From an uncultured bacterium (GTDB taxonomy: Bacteria; Cyanobacteriota; Vampirovibrionia; Gastranaerophilales; Gastranaerophilaceae): 17,037 bases of DNA. The notes under the pieces are model-generated. The model made no database searches, had not been told where the DNA came from, and saw nothing but the letters and a program-made list of their open reading frames with translations. A program made the position numbers and the translations under genes. Below, one piece after another: positions 1 through 6,546 of the stretch (positions are counted from its first letter, which is position 1; the number at the start of each line of letters is the position of its first letter). The stretch is taken from the NCBI GenBank assembly GCA_949286405.1, contig CASECH010000090.1, positions 1 to 17,037 of the forward strand, read 5' to 3'.

Positions 1-60
1 AACTTTTTGAGCAATATTACCGTAAAAATTTTTAACTTCTTTTTTTATGTCAAAATCCAT
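1..60 (-). CDS. Probable arsenite methyltransferase (ArsM-like), N-terminus only
   Basis: A minus-strand reading frame starts at the ATG complementary to 58-60 and runs off the left edge, so only 20 codons are visible (MDFDIKKEVKNFYGNIAQKV). It has a strong ribosome binding site, AAGGAGG, complementary to about 67-74. The pattern of a short acidic start, then IKKEVK, then a YG.IA segment resembles the N-terminus of bacterial ArsM-type S-adenosylmethionine-dependent arsenite methyltransferases, which methylate As(III). The divergent neighbour is an ArsR-type repressor with a CVC metal-binding motif, and both share an operator region, which fits an arsenic unit. The methyltransferase motifs and conserved cysteines lie outside the window, so the identification rests on a short N-terminus plus context. 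Confidence 0.5.
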   Translation of the reverse strand, partial: MDFDIKKEVKNFYGNIAQKV

Positions 61-80
61 ATTTTAGCCTCCTTAAATAA

Positions 81-109
81 TTGACAAATAATATTAAATA
101 TGCCATAAT
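81..109 (+). promoter_or_regulatory. Promoter of the ArsR-family gene
   Basis: There is a perfect -35 hexamer TTGACA at 81-86, a 17-nt spacer, and CATAAT at 104-109 (5 of 6 to the -10 consensus). Transcription would begin near 116, giving a leader of about 60 nt before the ATG at 175. An operator arm (TGGAATAT, 110-117) lies directly after the -10, where a bound repressor would block initiation. Confidence 0.7.
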
Positions 110-149
110 TGGAATATATAATATTATAATATTCCATTTTTGGAATATT
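110..149. promoter_or_regulatory. ArsR-type operator region, three TGGAATAT arms
   Basis: A perfect 9-bp inverted repeat, AATATTCCA-TTTT-TGGAATATT, spans 128-149. A third arm, TGGAATAT at 110-117, is inverted relative to the arm ATATTCCA at 129-136. AT-rich inverted repeats overlapping the promoter are typical for ArsR/SmtB-family repressors. The third arm may allow a second dimer to bind, or alternative pairing, so one regulator could repress both divergent promoters. That it is ArsR which binds here is inferred from position. Confidence 0.65.
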
Positions 150-154
150 GTCAA
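126..154 (-). promoter_or_regulatory. Divergent promoter of the ArsM-like gene
   Basis: Read on the minus strand, TTGACA lies at 154-149 (plus strand TGTCAA), followed by a 17-nt spacer and TATTAT at 131-126 (5 of 6 to the -10 consensus). The perfect inverted repeat at 128-149 fills the spacer of this promoter, so a repressor bound there would block it directly. The leader before the minus-strand ATG is about 60 nt. Confidence 0.65.
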
Positions 155-174
155 TACCTACTAGGAGAATTTTT

Positions 175-468
175 ATGAAAAGTAATTTATATGAAAGAAA
201 AGCTCAAATATTCAAAGCTCTTTCTAATCCCGTGAGGCTTGAAATAATAGACTTTTTAGCAGATGGTGAAAAATGTGTCTGCGAAATTGTTGAAAATTTA
301 AATTATGAGCAACCACACATATCTAAAAGTCTGATTAAGTTGAAAGAAGCAGGGCTAATTAAAGATAGAAAAGAAGGTTTGAATGTTTATTATTCTCTTA
401 AAATTTGTTGCATGGGGGATTTTTTTAACTGTTTAAATAAGATTCTTGAATCAGAGCCTAAATTGTAG
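175..468 (+). CDS. arsR: ArsR/SmtB-family metalloregulatory repressor (arsenic type)
   Basis: This is a 97-residue winged-helix repressor, the usual size for the family. Residues 9-30 (QIFKALSNPVRLEIIDFL) match the first ArsR helices. KCVCEI at 33-38 carries the Cys34-x-Cys36 pair corresponding to the As(III)-binding ELCVCDL motif. Residues 45-65 form the recognition helix (QPHISKSLIKLKEAGLI), followed by the wing (KDRKEGLNVYYSL). Extra cysteines at 78, 79 and 86 could give a third thiolate. In known ArsR proteins, metal binding releases the operator. I chose ATG 175 because AGGAGA at 163-168 sits 6 nt upstream. An upstream TTG at 148 in the same frame lies inside the operator palindrome and lacks a ribosome site. 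It most likely controls the divergent ArsM-like gene and itself. Confidence 0.88.
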   Translation: MKSNLYERKAQIFKALSNPVRLEIIDFLADGEKCVCEIVENLNYEQPHISKSLIKLKEAGLIKDRKEGLNVYYSLKICCMGDFFNCLNKILESEPKL

Positions 469-549
469 TTTATTCTAATGACATAATTGAATTTTAGTCA
501 AATAAATACATACTTTGTCTAATTTTAAAAAGAATAAAAATTATAAAAA

Positions 550-1437
550 TTAAAATTTTTGCTGTAATTTATCCAAGAATAATTTGGCTGCTGGAGAAAA
601 TACCTGATATTTTTTCCAAATAATTCTCCAATCAGTTTCCATTAGAGGTTTTATTGGACGGAAACATAGATTACTGTATTTTGATGTATTAGCGAGATTA
701 TTCAGTGTAAACATATATCCGATACCACATTCAACCATAAGTGCTGCGTTGTAGAACAACGTATGTGTTGCTGCGATATTTAATTTATCTTTTTTTTCAT
801 GAAACCATTTAAAAAATTCATTATCAGTAACAGGTTTTCTAAATACCTTTTTGGATAAAATTAATGGTAAATTTTCAATATCTTCAAATGTTAAAAAATC
901 TTTTTTAGCGAGCTTATCATCTTTTCGCATAACTATTCCCCAAATATCTTTATCAGGAAGATTTATTACATTATATTTTGATAAATCAGAAGGTTGCATG
1001 ATTATACCAAAATCTAATAATCCATTATCTATTCTTTCTGTTACATCTTCCAAAATCCCGCTATATAAATGAAAAATTATTTTAGGGTATTCATCCCGAA
1101 TTTCTTTTATTACATCCATTACACTTGTTAAAGTACTTGTCTCACCGCTACCGATAAAAATTTCTCCAGCAATTTCATTTTTTAAAGATGAAAATTCATT
1201 TTCTGTTTTCTCGACCATATCCAAAATTTGTTCTGCACGTTTACGTAAAATTATTCCCTCAGGAGTCAAAGAAACATTATGGTTTGTTCTAATCAACAAT
1301 TTTTGTCCTAACTCTTTTTCTAAATCCTGTAATTGACGTGATAAAGTAGGTTGAGTTAAGTGTAAATAATTCGCAGCAGCAGTGATTGAACCCTCTTGTG
1401 CTACCGTTAAAAAATATCTTAATACGCGAATTTCCAT
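550..1437 (-). CDS. LysR-family transcriptional regulator
   Basis: This 295-residue protein has the standard LysR length. The N-terminal winged helix-turn-helix spans about residues 1-60 (MEIRVLRYFLTVAQEGSITA, then AANYLHLTQPTLSRQLQDLE and the LTPEG end of the wing). A periplasmic-binding-like co-inducer domain follows from about residue 90. The start at 1437 gives the canonical MEIRxLRYF beginning. An in-frame ATG at 1476 would add 13 atypical residues. It converges with the ArsR gene and diverges from the hydrolase gene, with palindromic LysR-type sites between, so it probably controls that neighbour and itself. A TTGACA-17-TATCAT promoter can be read on the minus strand and would place the transcript start almost at this ATG, so translation could be leaderless. 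No clear Shine-Dalgarno sequence is visible. The inducer is unknown. Confidence 0.93.
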   Translation of the reverse strand: MEIRVLRYFLTVAQEGSITAAANYLHLTQPTLSRQLQDLEKELGQKLLIRTNHNVSLTPEGIILRKRAEQILDMVEKTENEFSSLKNEIAGEIFIGSGETSTLTSVMDVIKEIRDEYPKIIFHLYSGILEDVTERIDNGLLDFGIIMQPSDLSKYNVINLPDKDIWGIVMRKDDKLAKKDFLTFEDIENLPLILSKKVFRKPVTDNEFFKWFHEKKDKLNIAATHTLFYNAALMVECGIGYMFTLNNLANTSKYSNLCFRPIKPLMETDWRIIWKKYQVFSPAAKLFLDKLQQKF

Positions 1438-1445
1438 ACCATAAT

Positions 1446-1506
1446 GATATAAATATTTGCTATGCCTGTCAAGCATAACAAATAATACGATATAAGTATT
1501 TGCTAT
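1446..1506. promoter_or_regulatory. Probable LysR-type binding sites between divergent genes
   Basis: A 31-bp near-palindrome at 1454-1484 has 12-bp arms TATTTGCTATGC and GCATAACAAATA (one mismatch, 7-nt spacer). Its core, ATGC-N7-GCAT, fits the LysR T-N11-A rule (T1463, A1475). A second T-N11-A site, AATAC-N7-GTATT, lies at 1484-1500. In addition an 18-bp segment (GATATAAATATTTGCTAT, 1446-1463) recurs with one mismatch at 1489-1506, 43 bp away, about four helical turns. This matches the pair of regulatory and activation sites bound by LysR tetramers. The regulator/site pairing is inferred from position. Confidence 0.65.
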
Positions 1507-1563
1507 TTAGAACCACATCGTAAATAATTAGTATATTAGTTCACAAAATCAAGGATAAAAAAT

Positions 1564-2436
1564 ATGAAAATAATAAATGTTCCAACCAAACGAGGTCTAG
1601 TTTTAAGAACCGCTATGTATGAAGCAGAAAATGCCGACACTATTTTTATACTAATGAGTGGCATATGCTCAAATATTTTTAATAACCAGTTACTTCAAAC
1701 AACAGGTGAAGTTTTAGAAGAACATAATATTTCTTATATAGTTGGTCAAGCAATGGATGCTTTTTCTGTGTTACATTTTTCAAATAACGTCACACATAAA
1801 CAAGAACTCAAAGGAGTTGCAATAGATGACTTTAGTTTAATTAATGAAGATATTCAAGCTTACATAGATTATGCTAAAGATTCAGGGTATCAAAACATTA
1901 TTCTTGGAGGACATTCATTAGGTTCAAATAGAATTATTCATTATTTGTCACAAAATCCTGATTGCGGTGTCAAATATTTTATCATATCAGGTCCAGTAGA
2001 TTTTGCTGATATGTTTGGGAAAATGGTATCTGAGGAACAAATAGAAATCGCTAAAAACTTTGTAGATAGCGGACGTGGAGATGATATTTTACCGTTTTTA
2101 TTTGGAGAATTTTCTCCAATGAGTGCAAATACTTTTATCAACAATTGGTATAACAACCAAATATATAAAAATTGTCCTTTCTTAAGTAATGACGGTGAAA
2201 TAGAATCTTTAAGCGAAATAAAAATAAACGGTATGATTTTAATTGGAGAAAAAGATAATTGTGCAGGCACAAATCCTTTAGAATTTGCTCAAAAAATTAG
2301 TGAATGTATGCCAAATTCAAAACAAAATACTATCAATATTTTAGATGGGGCAGGACATATTTTTTATAATAAACACAATGAATATGCTAAAGCTGTATTA
2401 GAATTTATAAAAAGTAAAGAATTAGTAAACGTATGA
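1564..2436 (+). CDS. Alpha/beta-fold hydrolase
   Basis: This is a 290-residue cytoplasmic alpha/beta hydrolase with no signal peptide. The nucleophile elbow GGHSLG (115-120) gives Ser118. Asp231 in GEKDN and His265 in GAGHIFYN occupy the expected acid and base positions of the catalytic triad. The segment FILMSGICSN (28-37) is the likely oxyanion-loop region. The overall layout resembles small serine esterases of the DUF1749-like group, but the substrate cannot be read from sequence. A ribosome site AAGGA lies about 8 nt before the ATG. It forms a two-gene unit with the CMD-cupin gene, whose Shine-Dalgarno overlaps this stop codon, and both are divergent from the LysR regulator. An ester or lactone hydrolase next to a CMD/cupin protein suggests a shared small-molecule pathway, but that is context only. 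Confidence 0.85.
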   Translation: MKIINVPTKRGLVLRTAMYEAENADTIFILMSGICSNIFNNQLLQTTGEVLEEHNISYIVGQAMDAFSVLHFSNNVTHKQELKGVAIDDFSLINEDIQAYIDYAKDSGYQNIILGGHSLGSNRIIHYLSQNPDCGVKYFIISGPVDFADMFGKMVSEEQIEIAKNFVDSGRGDDILPFLFGEFSPMSANTFINNWYNNQIYKNCPFLSNDGEIESLSEIKINGMILIGEKDNCAGTNPLEFAQKISECMPNSKQNTINILDGAGHIFYNKHNEYAKAVLEFIKSKELVNV

Positions 2437-2445
2437 GGAATAGAT

Positions 2446-3468
2446 GTGAAAAAGTTATTTACTAGTCTAATTTGTCTAATGGTTATGATATTTGCAATTG
2501 GAGGTAAAGCTATGTCAAAAGATATTTTAACTAAAAAACAACAAAATATTGTTATGATTTCATCATATACTGCAAGTGGTGATTTAGAAAATCTTGAAAA
2601 AGCATTACAAAAAGGTCTTGATGAAGGATTAACCGTTAATGAAATAAAAGAAGTTTTAGTGCAGATGTATGCTTACTGCGGCTTTCCTCGAAGCTTAAAC
2701 GGTATAAGTACTTTTATGAAAGTGGTAAATTCCAAAAATAATCTAAAACAAGGAGAACAAAACAAAACTCTAGCAAAAGATATTGATAAACATGAATATG
2801 GAAATAATGTTCAAATTGAATTGACAGGAGCACCGGTAAAAGGTGAAATTTTTGAATTTACACCAGCTATAGATACATTTTTAAAAGAACATTTATTTGC
2901 AGATATTTTTAGCAGAGGTGTACTTAGCTATCAAGAAAGAGAAGTTGCAACAATTGCAGCACTATCAAGTATAAAAGGAGTAGAATCCCAACTCCAAAGT
3001 CATATTGCAATAGGAAAACATATCGGTCTTAGCGATGAAGAAATTAATGAAATACTAAAACTTACAAGTTCTGTAAATAAGGGTGGAGAATTTGGACTAG
3101 GAGAAAAAAATACTGCTTATGATAAATATTTTGTAGGTCAAAGTTATTTGAAACCTCTAACTTCTGATGGCGTAAGCAGTGCAAACGTAACATTTGAACC
3201 AGGTTGCAGAAACAACTGGCATATTCATCACAAAGGCGGTCAAATTCTTCTTGTAACCTCTGGTCGTGGCTACTATCAGGAATGGGGAAAACCTGCTCAA
3301 GAACTTAAAGCTGGTGATGTTGTGAATATTCCTCCTGAAGTAAAACACTGGCATGGAGCAGCAAAAGACAGCTGGTTTTCTCATGTAGCTATTGCAGTAC
3401 CCCAAGAAGGAGCATCTACAGAGTGGTTAGAAGAAGTCAGTGTGGATGAATACTCGAAATTAAAGTAA
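2446..3468 (+). CDS. Exported carboxymuconolactone decarboxylase-like protein with C-terminal cupin
   Basis: This 340-residue fusion protein has a hydrophobic N-terminus (residues 4-19) ending in GGKA, which looks like a Sec signal peptide with cleavage near residue 22. A first CMD/AhpD-like domain covers about 25-95 (YAYCGFPRSLNG at 75-86). A second covers about 125-210 (REVATIAALSS, then SQLQSHIAIGKHIG). A cupin follows at 245-320. The first cupin motif has His259, His261 and Gln266, where glutamate is usual; the second (GDVVNIPPEVKH) supplies His301. These can form a metal site. Known CMD proteins do decarboxylation or alkylhydroperoxidase-type chemistry, and the reaction here is unknown. 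The start is GTG: the upstream ATG at 2444 is followed at once by a stop, and GAGGA at 2435-2439 sits 6 nt before GTG. Confidence 0.85.
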   Translation: MKKLFTSLICLMVMIFAIGGKAMSKDILTKKQQNIVMISSYTASGDLENLEKALQKGLDEGLTVNEIKEVLVQMYAYCGFPRSLNGISTFMKVVNSKNNLKQGEQNKTLAKDIDKHEYGNNVQIELTGAPVKGEIFEFTPAIDTFLKEHLFADIFSRGVLSYQEREVATIAALSSIKGVESQLQSHIAIGKHIGLSDEEINEILKLTSSVNKGGEFGLGEKNTAYDKYFVGQSYLKPLTSDGVSSANVTFEPGCRNNWHIHHKGGQILLVTSGRGYYQEWGKPAQELKAGDVVNIPPEVKHWHGAAKDSWFSHVAIAVPQEGASTEWLEEVSVDEYSKLK

Positions 3469-3518
3469 TACATTAATATTTTATAAAAAAGTATTGTTTA
3501 CCATTTTTATGTTATCAT

Positions 3519-3548
3519 TTGTTTATATGATTTTACTAAATGTAATAT
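3519..3548 (+). promoter_or_regulatory. Weak candidate promoter for the glycan operon
   Basis: The 125-nt gap before the glycan operon is almost pure A/T. The best promoter-like pair I can see is TTGTTT at 3519-3524, an 18-nt spacer and TAATAT at 3543-3548 (4 of 6 to consensus). It would give a leader of about 40 nt. I see no G+C-rich terminator hairpin after the cupin gene, so read-through from upstream is also possible. Confidence 0.25.
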
Positions 3549-3593
3549 CAACAATTTTAAATAGAAGCTATATTTTTTTATAAAAGGATAATG

Positions 3594-3995
3594 ATGAATT
3601 ACAGACTTATTGAAATGAAAGTTTTTGGAGATGAGAGAGGAAAATTAGTTTCATTGGAAGGAAACAAAAATATTCCTTTTGACATAAAACGAGTTTATTA
3701 TATATTTGACACTTTACCGGATCAAGAAAGAGGGAAACATGCTCATAAGGATTTAGAGCAAGTAATAGTAGCAATAGATGGAGCTTGTCAATTTGTACTG
3801 GATGACGGTAAAACAAAAAAAGAAGTATGGCTTAATCGTCCCGATGTTGGTCTTTACATTGGCAAAGGTATGTGGCGAGAAATGCGTCATTTTTCGTATG
3901 GATGTAAGTTAATGGTACTTGCAAGTACGTATTATGACGAAAAAGAATACATAAGAGATTACAATGAATTTTTAAAAGAGGTTAATAATGGTTAA
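3594..3995 (+). CDS. FdtA/QdtA-type dTDP-4-keto-6-deoxyglucose 3,4-ketoisomerase
   Basis: This 133-residue single-domain cupin matches FdtA/QdtA (WxcM-like C-terminal family) over its whole length. These enzymes move the keto group of dTDP-4-keto-6-deoxyglucose from C4 to C3, the step before 3-amination. Visible signatures are FGDERGKLVSLE (11-22), ERGKHAHKDLEQVIV (45-59) with the conserved His49-x-His51 pair, and the GMWREM loop (92-97). Whether the product has galacto (FdtA) or gluco (QdtA) configuration cannot be decided here. ATG 3594 is preferred over ATG 3591 because AAGGA at 3584-3588 lies 5 nt from the former and only 2 nt from the latter. It is first in the operon and overlaps the next gene by 8 nt. 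The partner aminotransferase lies six genes downstream; RmlA and RmlB are not in the window. Confidence 0.9.
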   Translation: MNYRLIEMKVFGDERGKLVSLEGNKNIPFDIKRVYYIFDTLPDQERGKHAHKDLEQVIVAIDGACQFVLDDGKTKKEVWLNRPDVGLYIGKGMWREMRHFSYGCKLMVLASTYYDEKEYIRDYNEFLKEVNNG

Positions 3996-5055
3996 AATTT
4001 TAATTGCAGGAGCAGGAGGAGCACCTTCAGAAGGTGTTATTAATTCCTTATTAAAAAGTAAGAAACAAGAAGAAATAATTGGTATGGGTTCAGAACCAAC
4101 AGATTTAGTGCTTTCAAATGCAAAAAGAAAATACTATGTTCCATATGCCAACACTAAAGAATATAAAGATTGTCTATTAAAAATATTAAATAAAGAGAAA
4201 CCTGATTTAATTCATTTTCAAAATGATTTAGAAGTATACCATGCATCTCTTATTCGTGATGAAATTTTAAATACAGGTACCAAGATATTTATGCCTGAAC
4301 ATGAAGTAATAGATACCTGTGTTCATAAATGGAAATCTTATTTAAAATTTAAAGAAGCCGGTGTCACTGTTCCTAAAAACCTAATGATAAACAATGAAGA
4401 AGATTTAAAAAGAGCTTTTGCGGAATTAGGTGACAATGATGGAAAGATTTGGCTAAGGGCTGCATCAATAGGTGGTGGCGGTAAAGGCTCTATCCCAACA
4501 AATGATTTTGATTTAGCTAAATGTTGGATAAATAGAGTTAACGGTTGGGGAGATTTTATTGCTGCTGAGATGTTGACTCCTGATACAATTACTTGGTTAT
4601 CAATATGGTATGAGGGAGAGTTAGTTGTAGCTCAAACAAGAAAAAGAGCAGGTTGGATTCATGGTAACAGGAGTGCTTCCGGAGTTACAGGTGTTACCAA
4701 AGTTGGTCAGACATGTTCAGATAGTGTGGTTGACGATATAGCTATGAAAACTATTTATTCTGTCAGCAGTAAACCTCATGGAATATTTGGAGTTGATATG
4801 GCTTATGATAAAAATGGTATTCCAAATCCGACAGAAATAAATATATCAAGATTTTTTACAACTGTCCTATTCTTTACTCAAGCAGGATTGAATATGCCTG
4901 AAATATTTAAAGATTTAGCGATATATGGAGAACATCCTATCTTGGAAAGAAAACTAAATCCATTGCCAAATGGGCTTTTGTGGTTGAGAGGTATGGATAC
5001 TGCTCCTAGACTAATGACACATTCCGAAATTGAAAAAGAGGTCATTGTGTTATGA
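3988..5055 (+). CDS. CarB-like ATP-grasp enzyme
   Basis: This is a 355-residue cytoplasmic protein of the ATP-grasp superfamily, similar in layout to the ATP-grasp half of carbamoyl-phosphate synthase large subunit. The N-terminal Rossmann-like part has GAGGAPSEG (8-16). HKWKSYLKFKEAGVTVPK (113-130) is the usual entry to the ATP-grasp fold. The glycine-rich phosphate loop is RAASIGGGGKGS (157-168). Asp270 in GVDMAYD and Glu283 with Asn285 in PTEINISRF are the expected Mg-ATP ligands. Such enzymes join a carboxylate to an amine (or other nucleophile) through an acyl phosphate. In this operon it could attach an amino acid or other acid to an amino sugar; the substrates are unknown. GAGGT lies 5 nt before the ATG. 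It overlaps the ketoisomerase gene by 8 nt and the next gene by 4 nt. Confidence 0.85.
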   Translation: MVKILIAGAGGAPSEGVINSLLKSKKQEEIIGMGSEPTDLVLSNAKRKYYVPYANTKEYKDCLLKILNKEKPDLIHFQNDLEVYHASLIRDEILNTGTKIFMPEHEVIDTCVHKWKSYLKFKEAGVTVPKNLMINNEEDLKRAFAELGDNDGKIWLRAASIGGGGKGSIPTNDFDLAKCWINRVNGWGDFIAAEMLTPDTITWLSIWYEGELVVAQTRKRAGWIHGNRSASGVTGVTKVGQTCSDSVVDDIAMKTIYSVSSKPHGIFGVDMAYDKNGIPNPTEINISRFFTTVLFFTQAGLNMPEIFKDLAIYGEHPILERKLNPLPNGLLWLRGMDTAPRLMTHSEIEKEVIVL

Positions 5056-5936
5056 AAATTTTAATAACCGGTGCCAGTGGTTTTATTGGTAGAAAGACGT
5101 TAGAATTTTTAAAAGAAGAGTATTACAATGATGAAATAATTGCATTTTCATCAAGTAAAATAAATGGAGTAAAAACAGTTTTTCATAATAATTATAAATT
5201 TGATGATAATTATCTGTCAGAAAACGGTTGTTCTAACGTGGATGTATTAATACATATTGGGGCATTTATTCCTAAACTTTCTACTGAAGCGAATGATATT
5301 GAGCAAAATAATTTGAATATTATAAATACTCAAAAATTATTGACTTCATTAGCGAGTGTGAAGAAAATAATTTTTATAAGTACTGTTGATATATACGGAA
5401 TAGATGAGATTATAACTGAAAAAACTTTAGAATCGCCTGTAAGTCTTTATGGATGGTCAAAATTATATTGTGAAAAAATGGTTGAGCAATATGCAAAACA
5501 AAATAATATTCCGTACCAAATTTTAAGATTAGGTCATGTATTTGGACCGGGGGAAGAGAAATATAAAAAGATATTACCCATCACAATAAAAAAAGTTCTT
5601 AATGGTGAAACAGTCGAAATTTGGGGTGATGGTCAAGCAATAAGAACTTTTATCTATATTGATGATGTAGCTAAAGCAATAGTTAATTCTATTGGTTTAA
5701 ATGAATCGAATATAATCAATATTGTCGGTGAAGAACAAGTCACAATAAAACAGTTGGTAGATAATATAATTGAGTTATCCGATAAAAATATTAAGGTCAA
5801 ATATATTTCTAGTAATACTCCAAATCGGAACCTGATTTTTGACAATTCCAAATTAAAAAAATATCTTTTATCTGATTTAACCAAATTTCAAGCCGGATTG
5901 CAAAATGAATATGAATATATGAGGGCTTGTAGTTAG
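5052..5936 (+). CDS. NAD-dependent epimerase/dehydratase (extended SDR)
   Basis: This 294-residue extended short-chain dehydrogenase/reductase is of the nucleotide-sugar epimerase type. The NAD-binding glycine motif GASGFIG is at 7-13. The catalytic set is Ser110/Thr111 in FISTVDIYG and the YxxxK pair Tyr133 and Lys137 in SLYGWSKLYCEK. LRLGHVFGPGEE (158-169) and TFIYIDDVAKAI (199-210) are family signatures. It is slightly shorter than RmlB or GalE (about 320-350 residues). The substrate is probably a nucleotide-linked sugar, but whether it epimerises, dehydrates or reduces cannot be told. Its start overlaps the ATP-grasp stop (ATGA), indicating translational coupling, and the HAD gene starts 1 nt after its stop. 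It may build a second sugar rather than act in the 3-amino sugar route. Confidence 0.88.
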   Translation: MKILITGASGFIGRKTLEFLKEEYYNDEIIAFSSSKINGVKTVFHNNYKFDDNYLSENGCSNVDVLIHIGAFIPKLSTEANDIEQNNLNIINTQKLLTSLASVKKIIFISTVDIYGIDEIITEKTLESPVSLYGWSKLYCEKMVEQYAKQNNIPYQILRLGHVFGPGEEKYKKILPITIKKVLNGETVEIWGDGQAIRTFIYIDDVAKAIVNSIGLNESNIINIVGEEQVTIKQLVDNIIELSDKNIKVKYISSNTPNRNLIFDNSKLKKYLLSDLTKFQAGLQNEYEYMRACS

Positions 5937-5937
5937 T

Positions 5938-6546
5938 ATGAAGATATTTTTTGATTTTGACGGAACTTTGTTGGATTCTTCAGAGAGGTTATATAGACTT
6001 TTTTGTGACTTAATTCCTGACTGTACTTTTTCAAAAGAACAATATTGGGAAATGAAAAGGAATAAAATTAATCATAAAATGATTTTAGAACAATTTTTTC
6101 CACAATATAATTATGAAGAATTTGAACAAAAATGGATGAGTCTAATAGAAAAAGAAGAATATTTGAACTATAATTCACTATATAAATTTTCAAAGGATGT
6201 GCTGGAAAAACTATATTTAGATAACGAATTATATCTTCTAACAGCAAGGCAGTCAAAAGAAAATTTGTTAAAAGAGCTCAAAAGGTTTGATATAGACAAA
6301 TATTTTACAGAAGTTCTTGTGACTGAAAATAAAAGAACAAAATTGGATATGTTAAATGAGATTAGATTAAGTAAAAATGATATTCTTGTTGGTGATACAG
6401 GCAAAGATATTCAAACAGCTGAAGCGGCCGGGATAAAATCAGTAGCTGTAACTGATGGATTTATGTCAGAGGAAAAATTGAAAGAATACTGTCCTGATTA
6501 CTTAATTAATAATTTGAGTTCTTTTAAACTGGAATTGGAGGCATGA
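5938..6546 (+). CDS. HAD-superfamily hydrolase, probable phosphatase
   Basis: This 202-residue haloacid dehalogenase-fold protein is the size of phosphoglycolate phosphatase-like members. Motif I is FFDFDGTLLDS with nucleophile Asp6 and acid Asp8. A helical cap lies at about 14-80. Motif II is Thr102 in LLTARQ, motif III is the lysine region around 132-135, and motif IV is VGDTGKDIQTAEAAG (151-165) with Asp153 and Asp157. The family removes phosphate from small phosphorylated metabolites, and here a sugar phosphate or an activated intermediate is likely. Together with the upstream SDR and ATP-grasp genes it forms a contiguous block. Its stop codon touches the start of the first radical SAM gene, so the two are translationally coupled. 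Confidence 0.87.
   Translation: MKIFFDFDGTLLDSSERLYRLFCDLIPDCTFSKEQYWEMKRNKINHKMILEQFFPQYNYEEFEQKWMSLIEKEEYLNYNSLYKFSKDVLEKLYLDNELYLLTARQSKENLLKELKRFDIDKYFTEVLVTENKRTKLDMLNEIRLSKNDILVGDTGKDIQTAEAAGIKSVAVTDGFMSEEKLKEYCPDYLINNLSSFKLELEA

Noticed and set aside
148..174. Upstream in-frame TTG as the start of the ArsR-family gene
   Set aside because: It lies within the operator palindrome, has no ribosome site, and adds residues atypical for the family; ATG 175 has AGGAGA at the right distance.
545..560. Perfect AT-only palindrome between the convergent ArsR and LysR genes as a terminator
   Set aside because: Seven A/T pairs with no G+C are too weak, and similar palindromes are expected by chance in DNA this AT-rich. 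The 81-nt gap shows no better hairpin.
851..1072. Short open frames lying opposite or inside larger genes, such as this one inside the LysR gene
   Set aside because: They have no ribosome sites or recognisable domains, and they overlap well-supported family proteins on the other strand or in another frame.
1438..1476. Extended LysR start at 1476 adding 13 residues
   Set aside because: LysR proteins normally begin just before the MEIRxLRYF segment, and the extension overlaps the likely promoter and operator.
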